From contig CALGQU010000029.1 of NCBI GenBank assembly GCA_937959125.1, forward strand, positions 1 through 32,687: a stretch of 32,687 nucleotides of DNA. Reading direction: 5' to 3'. The number at the start of each line of letters is the position of its first letter. The first letter of the stretch is position 1. The notes under the pieces were generated by a model. That model ran no database searches and was not told the DNA's origin. It was given only the letters and a program-made list of their open reading frames with translations. The DNA is from an uncultured Croceitalea sp. (lineage in GTDB: Bacteria; Bacteroidota; Bacteroidia; Flavobacteriales; Flavobacteriaceae). The position numbers were made by a program, and so were the translations under genes. Below, piece by piece: positions 25,750 through 32,687 of the stretch.

Positions 25750-26734
25750 CGCAACAATGGGCCAGTTGTTTTTCCAAATCCCCATAGGAAAATTGGGGAA
25801 GCAAACTGGGTAATTTCTGGTTGTTATAAATATCCTGTTTGTTAAAAAGGCGCACCATTTTTTTAGATAACCTCCTGGGTTTTCCCGTGCATAGGGAATA
25901 GCACCAATCCAAACGCCAGAGGAGTTCCAATTGCCAAGATCGGAGTTCTTTTTTAGGGGGCTTTTTTCCTAACCCTATGGCCAGTAATTCCATGATCTGT
26001 TGATAGCTCATGTTCCGGTTGACCAAGATAAACCGCTCATTCTTTACTTCGGATTGCATTAATAGTACCATAGCCATAACCACATCGTTAACGGTAACAA
26101 AACCGGTTCCGTTTGGTAAATAATGGGAAGGTGCTTTCCATGCCGTGCTAAACAGAAGTCCACTTCCGGTTTTCCAAGACCCGATTCCTATAACAACCCC
26201 AGGGTTAATTATCGCAATGTCTATACCCTCTTGGGATGCCCGCCATACCTCCATTTCACCCAAATGTTTGGATATGGCATAGCCGTTATTGTCATCCATG
26301 TTCCATTCCGTAGCTTCCGTAACCTCTTTGTTTCCAATAGGGGAACCCAAAGCCGCAATGGAACTCACATAGCAGATTTTTTTTACTTGGGCGGCAATAC
26401 CCGCATTGACCACATTGGCGGTACCCGCTACGTTAACATGCAATAGCTTTTTATAATCTTTGGGGTCAAAAGAGATAAGGGCCGCTGCGTGGAATACATG
26501 GGTAATTCCCTTAAACGCCTGTTCCAAGGCAACAATATCGTTGATGTCGGCCACCACCCAATGGATGGTATCAAACGCCTTTTTCCAATCCGTTGCATAA
26601 TAGGAAAATACTTTCCTGGCTTTTGCAAGGCTTTTTTCAGTACGATAAATGGCCCTAGGTCTTTGGCCATCTTGCACCAATCTATACAATAGATGCGCTC
26701 CTACAAGACCGGTACCACCCGTAACTAGAATCAT
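25721..26734 (-). CDS. NAD-dependent epimerase/dehydratase family protein
   Basis: Start MILVTGGTGLVGAHLLYRLVQDG; 'VFHAAALISFDPKDYKKLLHVNVAGTANVVNAGI', 'YAISKHLGEMEVWRAS'. Confidence 0.93.
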   Translation of the reverse strand: MILVTGGTGLVGAHLLYRLVQDGQRPRAIYRTEKSLAKARKVFSYYATDWKKAFDTIHWVVADINDIVALEQAFKGITHVFHAAALISFDPKDYKKLLHVNVAGTANVVNAGIAAQVKKICYVSSIAALGSPIGNKEVTEATEWNMDDNNGYAISKHLGEMEVWRASQEGIDIAIINPGVVIGIGSWKTGSGLLFSTAWKAPSHYLPNGTGFVTVNDVVMAMVLLMQSEVKNERFILVNRNMSYQQIMELLAIGLGKKPPKKELRSWQLELLWRLDWCYSLCTGKPRRLSKKMVRLFNKQDIYNNQKLPSLLPQFSYGDLEKQLAHCCAIFLRERES

Positions 26735-26787
26735 GTTCAAATGTACCCATTTGCATTTAAAATAGTGACCAAGTACGGTTAAGATTC

Positions 26788-26795
26788 TATATTTG
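26788..26795 (+). promoter_or_regulatory. Candidate Bacteroidota -7 element (TATATTTG) upstream of tyrS
   Basis: Matches TAnnTTTG; 24 bp before the tyrS ATG. Confidence 0.5.
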
Positions 26796-26819
26796 CAGCA
26801 GAAACCATAACTTTTTAAA

Positions 26820-28118
26820 ATGGCCAAAAATTTTGTTGGGGAATTAGCATGGAGAGGTATGTTGCACGATGCCATGCCGGGAACGGAAGAACACTTGCAG
26901 AAAGGAATGCAAGCGGCCTATGTGGGTATTGACCCTACGGCAGATTCTTTACATATTGGCCATTTGGTAGGTGTAATGATGCTTAGACACTTTCAATTGG
27001 CAGGCCATAAGCCCGTTGCCTTGGTAGGGGGTGCTACTGGGATGATCGGAGATCCCTCTGGCAAGTCCGCAGAGAGGAACCTTTTGGATGAGGTTACCTT
27101 ACGCCATAACCAAGAAGCCTTAAAGGAACAACTAGGGCGTTTTTTGGATTTTGGTAGCCAAGAAGCAAATGCCGCTATCTTGGTCAATAATTATGACTGG
27201 ATGAAAGATTTTTCCTTTTTGGATTTCATTCGTGATGTTGGTAAGCATATCACCGTAAATTATATGATGGCCAAGGATTCCGTAAAAAAGCGCTTATCGT
27301 CAGATGCCAAAGAAGGCATGTCCTTTACGGAGTTTACCTATCAATTGGTGCAGGGCTATGATTTTCTTCACCTGTACCAAACCCATAACTGTACCCTTCA
27401 AATGGGGGGTAGTGACCAATGGGGCAATATTACTACGGGAACGGAACTCATTAGACGTATTGGTGGGGGCAAAGGCTATGCATTGACCTGCCCTTTGATT
27501 ACCAAGGCGGACGGCACCAAATTTGGAAAAACCGAAAGCGGCAATATTTGGTTGGATGCTAACAGGACATCACCATATCGTTTTTACCAATATTGGCTGA
27601 ATACCTCTGATGAAGATGCGGAGAAGTACATCAAGATTTTTACGTTGCTATCCAAAGATGAAATAGAAACGCTAATAGCAGCACATAAAGAAGCCCCGCA
27701 CATGCGGGCGTTACAAAAGCGCTTGGCAGAGGAAATTACGGTGATGGTGCATTCCAAGGAAGATTTGGACAACGCCGTAAAAGCGAGTAATATCTTGTTT
27801 GGAAAATCAACTTCCGAGGATTTAAAGGGATTGGACGAAGCAACCTTCTTGGATGTTTTTGATGGGGTGCCCCAAGCAGAAGTGGGTATGGACCAAATTG
27901 AGGAAGGCTTGGACATGATAGGTGCACTGGCCGCTAAAACAGGTTTTTTGGGCTCCAACGGTGAGGCCCGTAGGGAGTTGAAACAGAATTCCATTTCCGT
28001 AAACAAAGAAAAAGTAAAGGAAGATTATAGCATTACCAAAAACGACCTGATCAACAATAAGTTTGTGCTGCTACAAAAAGGTAAAAAAAATTACTACGTA
28101 ATTCTAGTACGGGAGTAA
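26820..28118 (+). CDS. tyrS: Tyrosyl-tRNA synthetase
   Basis: 432 aa; '[22 protein letters not shown]', '[20 protein letters not shown]', '[13 protein letters not shown]'. Confidence 0.98.
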   Translation: MAKNFVGELAWRGMLHDAMPGTEEHLQKGMQAAYVGIDPTADSLHIGHLVGVMMLRHFQLAGHKPVALVGGATGMIGDPSGKSAERNLLDEVTLRHNQEALKEQLGRFLDFGSQEANAAILVNNYDWMKDFSFLDFIRDVGKHITVNYMMAKDSVKKRLSSDAKEGMSFTEFTYQLVQGYDFLHLYQTHNCTLQMGGSDQWGNITTGTELIRRIGGGKGYALTCPLITKADGTKFGKTESGNIWLDANRTSPYRFYQYWLNTSDEDAEKYIKIFTLLSKDEIETLIAAHKEAPHMRALQKRLAEEITVMVHSKEDLDNAVKASNILFGKSTSEDLKGLDEATFLDVFDGVPQAEVGMDQIEEGLDMIGALAAKTGFLGSNGEARRELKQNSISVNKEKVKEDYSITKNDLINNKFVLLQKGKKNYYVILVRE

Positions 28119-28229
28119 ACAACCTTTTAGGGAATAAAACATCTTTTATAAAACGGTCTACGTAGCTATGTAGCGGCTCATCTTAATTAGTGGCAAAATT
28201 TGGGTTGATACCGTACTAAATTTTAGGAA

Positions 28230-28622
28230 ATGAAAAATTACCTAATACTTCTTTTGACCTTATGTGTCCTTTCTTGTTCTTCCGACGATAGTACGGAGGG
28301 TATGGATACCGCTTTAAGCGGGGTGTGGACATTGACCAATGTTTCTTGTTTTTGTGGATTTCCCGATCCACTAGGTTTTGAACAAACGGAGCTTCGTTTT
28401 AATACGGAGAACAATGAAATTCTTGTTTCGCAGAATGGCAACGGTTTGGAGTATTTTAGGCCGGCAGGCCGGTATTCGTATCAAGAAGTAGGGGAAACTA
28501 TTGTTCTTGATGATGGCAGGGCGTATCGCTTTACTTTAGACGGCAACGTACTTACTTTAAATTTTGTGGACGAGCCCCTAATTGCCGATGATGAAATAAG
28601 CTATTCCTTAAGAAGAAACTAG
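28230..28622 (+). CDS. Small hypothetical lipoprotein
   Basis: 130 aa; MKNYLILLLTLCVLSCSSDDS lipobox; beta-rich remainder. Confidence 0.75.
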   Translation: MKNYLILLLTLCVLSCSSDDSTEGMDTALSGVWTLTNVSCFCGFPDPLGFEQTELRFNTENNEILVSQNGNGLEYFRPAGRYSYQEVGETIVLDDGRAYRFTLDGNVLTLNFVDEPLIADDEISYSLRRN

Positions 28623-28625
28623 GGG

Positions 28626-29627
28626 TTATATCACCATAAGGTTGCAACCCCGTATTTCTGCATGGTCAAACCTTCCGAGTACCTCAAAAGAACCATTGGC
28701 ATAAACCCTACCTAAATCTTGGGTGGCAATAAACGAACAGGAATTGCTATTGGCTAAATCAATGATGTTGATACCCCCGCTTTTCCCAGCATTCTGCAAG
28801 GAGAGAGGATCCTCGGTATCCCGGGTAAGTACCTTCATCCAAGGAGGACATTGGAACAAGCCATTTCCTTTGGAGTAAGCTTGGGAGAGCAATTCCGTCA
28901 TCCCGTATTCCGAGTGGATTTGGGCAACGCCCATTTTTTCCTGTAAAAACGAATGCATTTCTTCCCGTATCATTTCCTTTCGCCTTCCCTTCATTCCGCC
29001 CGTTTCCATAATAGTGGTATGTTTTAGCGGTACGCCAAAGTGCTCCGCAAGATCCAATAAGGCAAAAGAAACCCCTAAAAGAAGGGTTTTTACACCTTTA
29101 GCCTCCAATTGCAACAGGGTCGTTTTTAATTCATCCAGATTATTCAAATAAAAACCACTTTCATCATACTTGGACAGATTGATAAAATCATGGGCCATAT
29201 GGATAAGGGAAGAACCGCTGCGTTCCAAATAAGAAGGTAGCAAGGCTAGGATACAGTAAGAGGATACATCGCCATAAAAAAGTTCAAAAGCGTTCCTAAA
29301 ACTTTTTTCGTATAAGGAAATATCGGTCACATAATGCTTGCTGGTACTACCTCCCGTAGTGCCACTACTGCTAAAAATAACAGTGGTTTTTTGAGTGCCG
29401 GTGATAATTTTTTTGGATTTAAAAAAGGCGATAGGTAGAAATGGGATGTCCTTTAAAGTCTTTATCTCATTGGGTGTTATGTTCAAATAATCGCAATAGC
29501 TTTTATAAACCTTGTTTTTGGCATATTGCAGCTGGAATACCTTTAGGGCTAGGGCTTCAAACTCCAATGAAGTCTTAATAGCGAATATGGCGTCGGTGTC
29601 CATTGTCATTGGTGCAAAATTAGCCAA
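28626..29627 (-). CDS. LuxE-family acyl-protein synthetase/acyltransferase-like protein
   Basis: 333 aa; 'IPFLPIAFFKSKKIITGTQKTTVIFSSSGTTGGSTSKHYV', 'SLIHMAHDFI', 'MGVAQIHSEYGMTELLSQAYSKGNGLFQCPPWMKVLTRDTEDP'. Confidence 0.85.
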   Translation of the reverse strand: MANFAPMTMDTDAIFAIKTSLEFEALALKVFQLQYAKNKVYKSYCDYLNITPNEIKTLKDIPFLPIAFFKSKKIITGTQKTTVIFSSSGTTGGSTSKHYVTDISLYEKSFRNAFELFYGDVSSYCILALLPSYLERSGSSLIHMAHDFINLSKYDESGFYLNNLDELKTTLLQLEAKGVKTLLLGVSFALLDLAEHFGVPLKHTTIMETGGMKGRRKEMIREEMHSFLQEKMGVAQIHSEYGMTELLSQAYSKGNGLFQCPPWMKVLTRDTEDPLSLQNAGKSGGINIIDLANSNSCSFIATQDLGRVYANGSFEVLGRFDHAEIRGCNLMVI

Positions 29628-29784
29628 AGTTAACTAGCCCGCGGCAAGCCCGTGACGCATTTGTAAGAAACAAGATTTTAATTTTAAGGCAGGCTTTGGG
29701 GCAGTACAGCCTTTGACAAGGGCTGGCAACCGTTGAAAAAAAACTCCCAATACGTATTACAGGGAGCAATACATCAGGGGAAAA

Positions 29785-29866
29785 CTCGTACTGGACTCCT
29801 CGATACGTTCTTGCAGAACACTCGAATGGGACTCCTCGATATGTTCTTGCAGAACACTCGGAGTCC
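29785..29866. repeat. Two tandem 36-bp repeat units plus partial third, each containing the hairpin TGTTCT-tgc-AGAACA (first copy CGTTCT)
   Basis: Unit 1 29785-29820 and unit 2 29821-29856 differ at about 4-5 positions; GGACTCC (29829-29835) and GGAGTCC (29860-29866) form an outer inverted repeat. Confidence 0.85.
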
Positions 29867-29876
29867 AGAAATCCCG

Positions 29877-29915
29877 GTCATTGAGGTTTCGCACAGCGAA
29901 ATGTATCGAAATGAC
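29877..29915. repeat. Palindromic element GTCATTgaggTTTCGCacaGCGAAAtgtatcgAAATGAC
   Basis: Nested inverted repeats: GTCATT/AATGAC ends and TTTCGC/GCGAAA hairpin. Confidence 0.75.
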
Positions 29916-29980
29916 TTTTCCCAACATATATTGGCCTTTTCTCTAAAACGCTGTAAATGTATATCGAACCCATGTTACAT

Positions 29981-30009
29981 AAAAAACCCCGCTCCATGGA
30001 ACGAGGTTT
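29981..30009 (-). terminator. Rho-independent terminator for the 107-aa T9SS gene
   Basis: Minus strand AAACCTCGttccatggagCGGGGTTTTTT. Confidence 0.7.
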
Positions 30010-30032
30010 CCTAAAAATATATTGATATAGGT

Positions 30033-30356
30033 TTATTTGACGACCAGTTTTCTGGTCATGGTCTTTTTATCTTCGGTGACTTGCAATACGTATACTCCGG
30101 GGACCAATTTGGAGATATTCAAGGTATTGGTCGCAATTTTATCTCGCAGCACTACTTCTCCAAAAACATCGAACACTTGTATCTGTTTATTGCCGTTGCT
30201 GGCCGTTGTAATGTATACCTCTTCCCCATACGCAGGATTGGGATACATTTTAAAACCTTTTACTTCAAGTGGTTTGGCGTCATTGACAGTGACCAGTTCT
30301 TGGCCAAATGTGAATAGTGGTAGAGCCATAAGTAGAATTAAGTAGATTTTCTTCAT
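30033..30356 (-). CDS. Minimal T9SS type A sorting-domain protein (signal peptide plus CTD, essentially no cargo)
   Basis: 107 aa; MKKIYLILLMALPLFTFGQ signal peptide, then 'GFKMYPNPAYGEEVYITTASNGNKQIQVFDVFGEVVLRDKI...LNISKLVPGVYVLQVTEDKKTMTRKLVVK'. Confidence 0.9.
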   Translation of the reverse strand: MKKIYLILLMALPLFTFGQELVTVNDAKPLEVKGFKMYPNPAYGEEVYITTASNGNKQIQVFDVFGEVVLRDKIATNTLNISKLVPGVYVLQVTEDKKTMTRKLVVK

Positions 30357-30643
30357 ATATGCTGATTTGGGAACAAAAGCATAGTAAAAGTATGTAATTG
30401 AATTACAGGGTTCTAGAAAATGTTGTGAAACGCAAAAGATTGTAGGTAAGACCGATGAATGGTATGCTCACAAGCAAATTACGTAGGAAAAGCCGTGTTT
30501 TTTAGTACCCTCCATCTTTGCTATGCTAATACCACCTCCTTTCGTCTGATGGAAAGAACTTGTATTTTAGCTTGACAGGAAATTAATAGATCTTTTGAGA
30601 AAGCCTCCCCTCTTCAAATAATATCAATTTCAATCCCTCCGTC

Positions 30644-30840
30644 TTGTCAATACTTGACAATCCACCTCCCTTTAAAAAAGGGAGGAGTTTTTGGTTTAAG
30701 AAAATGCTTTAGCTCTCCTCTTTAGAGAAGAGGGGAATGAATTTCGACTAACAGGAGAAAGAAAGGGGAGATTGACCTTAATCCCATAAGGTTAATGCCC
30801 ACTATCGACTCTCCCCCTGGCTTGCCATTACATGGCAAGC
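30644..30840. repeat. Cluster of perfect intergenic hairpins
   Basis: TTGTCAA-tac-TTGACAA (30644-30660); CCTCCCTTT-aaa-AAAGGGAGG (30665-30685); CCTCTT-tagag-AAGAGG (30717-30733); GCTTGCCA-ttaca-TGGCAAGC (30820-30840). Confidence 0.8.
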
Positions 30841-30971
30841 TAACTCCCTTTTCCAACACGCGGATCGGTATAGTATTAGAAAAAGTTTAAACCACTTTTT
30901 AAAATACAAACGTTTAAAAAAAGAAAGGTTGCTTTAAAGAAAACAAAAAGGTGAAGTTTGCTTTTTGGGTA

Positions 30972-31280
30972 TTACTTGATGATCAATTTTCGGGTAGCTA
31001 CGTTGTCTTTCTCCAAGACCCGCAAAATATACACCCCTTTATCCAAGTTGGATACATCCAACTCTTTACCTAGGATTGTCGCTTTTAGCACTTGGGTTCC
31101 CAATACATCAAAAATATGTATTGTTTTTGGGGCATTGTCCGCAGTGGTAATGTAAATCTTTCCAGAAATGGTGGGATTAGGATATAGCTTAAACCCATCA
31201 ATATCCCCTCCTTGTTGGGATTCTTGGGAGAAACCAACGGCGACCATAAGGAAGAAAATGACAGTGTAAAGTTGCTTCAT
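30972..31280 (-). CDS. Minimal T9SS type A sorting-domain protein (paralog of 30033-30356)
   Basis: 102 aa; MKQLYTVIFFLMVAVGFSQ signal peptide, 'GFKLYPNPTISGKIYITTADNAPKTIHIFDVLGTQVLKATILGKELDVSNLDKGVYILRVLEKDNVATRKLIIK'. Confidence 0.9.
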   Translation of the reverse strand: MKQLYTVIFFLMVAVGFSQESQQGGDIDGFKLYPNPTISGKIYITTADNAPKTIHIFDVLGTQVLKATILGKELDVSNLDKGVYILRVLEKDNVATRKLIIK

Positions 31281-31309
31281 ATAGAGTTGGGGTTACAAAA
31301 GCTATACCA

Positions 31310-31317
31310 CAAATATA
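31310..31317 (-). promoter_or_regulatory. Candidate -7 element TATATTTG upstream of the 102-aa T9SS gene
   Basis: Minus strand matches TAnnTTTG, about 30 bp before the ATG. Confidence 0.45.
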
Positions 31318-31383
31318 AAAAATTTAGCTATTCCTTAAGATTTTTGGGTGTTAAGAAAGCACTTCTTTTCGATGAAACAACAA

Positions 31384-31407
31384 AAAACCCCGCCTAGGCG
31401 GGGTTTT
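31384..31407. terminator. Bidirectional terminator, perfect 24-nt palindrome
   Basis: AAAACCCCGCCTAGGCGGGGTTTT, downstream of the minus-strand lipoprotein gene. Confidence 0.8.
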
Positions 31408-31437
31408 AAATAGCGTTTGATAAAAATATATGCCCTT

Positions 31438-32687
31438 TTAGTTGTTGGCATTGCCTGCAAAAGCAGGGTTTCCGGCATCTACACCAATGTTGGCGAATGT
31501 GGTTACATCATCAAGAATGAGTTGGCCTGTAACAACGTCATCGATTTCAAAATGAACCCTACTGTTTCCGCTAATATCAAAGAAGATATTATCCATTTGT
31601 ACAGAAGTTCCCCTTCTAAGTCGTACGGCATCATCATCCCCCGAACAGTTGAAAGTGGCATTGATTACATTGGGGTTGGATCTTGGCATGGCATCGTTGT
31701 CCGCACTCAAGTTATCCGCCTCAATGCAATGATCGGCACCTGATGGTTGATCGGCAATAATATTATCCAAAGTTCCTACAAAACCTTCTGCCCAGTCAAA
31801 AGAATCATCAAACGCTTCAGCGTAAAGATTGCTGGCATTCACCGTTCCACCAAACCATTCAAAACCGTCATCCTGTCCTTGGAATACCTGTAAGAAATTA
31901 AGGGTGGTCCCAGAACCAACACCGTAGAAAGAGAATCCGTTAAATTCTGCATCCGTGTTAATTTGAGTACCTGGGTAGGCTAATATAACATACGAAAGGT
32001 TACCGGAACTATCATCGGCAACAGTTCCCCCGTAAGGTAACTCTTCACCAACATTATCGGCCACCTCTGCACTTCCTACACCGCCTGTCAGATTGATAGG
32101 GGCGTTCCCTAATACTACAATTCCACCCCAAGAACCTGAGGTTTGTGTTGAAGAACTAAAAACTACAGGGTTATCTGCAGTACCAACGGCATTGATCATG
32201 CCTCCTTGGTTGACCACAATGACATCCGCGGCAGTAACATCGCCATCAATGGCGGCATTGTTCGCCGAGTTGGCGAATAAAAAGGTTCCGGCCGGTATCG
32301 TTAGGGTAACCCCAGATCGTACAAATACGGCACCTACTATTTCATATACTTCATTGGCATCCAAAGTAAGGTCTGCGGTAATTTCCCCAGTTAATGTCTG
32401 TGTTGCCGTAAAATCTGTTGGTAATACCGTGTTTCCAATAGTTGTTGAAGTTGTGGTGAAGGCAAATGCAGATTCATCCGCTCCGGTAGCATCGGCATTC
32501 ACGCCTAATCTTTCTGCAAAAGCATCCAGCGTATCTTGTGTCCAATCGCCATTGGCATCAAATTCCACTTCGGTAAGCGGATCTCCTCCACCTGTCATTG
32601 GATCGTCATCATCCCCTCCCGTCACCGGCGGTGTGTCAATTGGATTTTCATCATCGCTACAAGCTACAAATAGCGTGCTTGCCGTTA
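31438..32687 (-). CDS. Lipoprotein with repetitive, beta-helix-like body; 5' end lies outside the window
   Basis: The frame stays open through 32687, extending upstream of the listed ORF as ...TASTLFVACSDDENPIDTPPVTGG (lipobox-like LFVAC). Body has 'VRSGVTLTIPAGTFLFAN...IVVNQGGMINAVGTADNPVVFSSS...GSWGGIVVLGNAPIN'. Confidence 0.85.
   Translation of the reverse strand, partial: TASTLFVACSDDENPIDTPPVTGGDDDDPMTGGGDPLTEVEFDANGDWTQDTLDAFAERLGVNADATGADESAFAFTTTSTTIGNTVLPTDFTATQTLTGEITADLTLDANEVYEIVGAVFVRSGVTLTIPAGTFLFANSANNAAIDGDVTAADVIVVNQGGMINAVGTADNPVVFSSSTQTSGSWGGIVVLGNAPINLTGGVGSAEVADNVGEELPYGGTVADDSSGNLSYVILAYPGTQINTDAEFNGFSFYGVGSGTTLNFLQVFQGQDDGFEWFGGTVNASNLYAEAFDDSFDWAEGFVGTLDNIIADQPSGADHCIEADNLSADNDAMPRSNPNVINATFNCSGDDDAVRLRRGTSVQMDNIFFDISGNSRVHFEIDDVVTGQLILDDVTTFANIGVDAGNPAFAGNANN

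Noticed and set aside
29785-29915. Possible CRISPR array
   Set aside because: Only two units, directly abutting with no unique spacers; no cas genes in the window.
29733-30014. 93-aa ORF with 12-aa tandem repeats (TRTGLLDTFLQN / TRMGLLDMFLQN)
   Set aside because: Non-ATG start; consists almost entirely of the 36-bp intergenic repeats and the terminator. Best explained as translated repeat DNA, not a gene.

Overview
This 32.7-kb window is a chromosomal segment of a Bacteroidota bacterium, most likely Flavobacteriaceae (inferred from protein families, T9SS sorting domains, TAnnTTTG-type -7 promoter elements and low-GC intergenic DNA). Most of it is conserved housekeeping content. One cluster holds ftsX, a DUF3098-like gene, uppP, truB and a TonB-C-like gene. 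Others present are leuS, SemiSWEET, ald, a YugP-like peptidase, a Crp-family regulator with an SDR, a saccharopine-dehydrogenase-family/Lrp/LpxR gene group, pckA, hemD-DUF4271-GT39, GT2-dihydroorotase-DUF4296, an epimerase, tyrS and a LuxE-like gene. At the right end are two very small T9SS sorting-domain proteins and a truncated repeat-rich lipoprotein. I see no CRISPR array, transposase, prophage, rRNA or tRNA. The most interesting signals are: (1) two stretches inside the leuS reading frame that look like dispersed intergenic repeat or palindrome elements inserted in frame, one directly before the TTRPDT motif of the editing domain; (2) two paralogous 'cargo-less' T9SS C-terminal-domain proteins next to a lipoprotein; (3) dense palindromic repeat clusters at 29.78-29.92 kb and 30.6-30.85 kb; (4) a repeated TGAACTCA/TGAGTTCA octamer, including a perfect 13-bp inverted repeat, around a Crp/Fnr-type regulator gene. 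All identifications are by reading the sequence and motif recognition; no database search was run.
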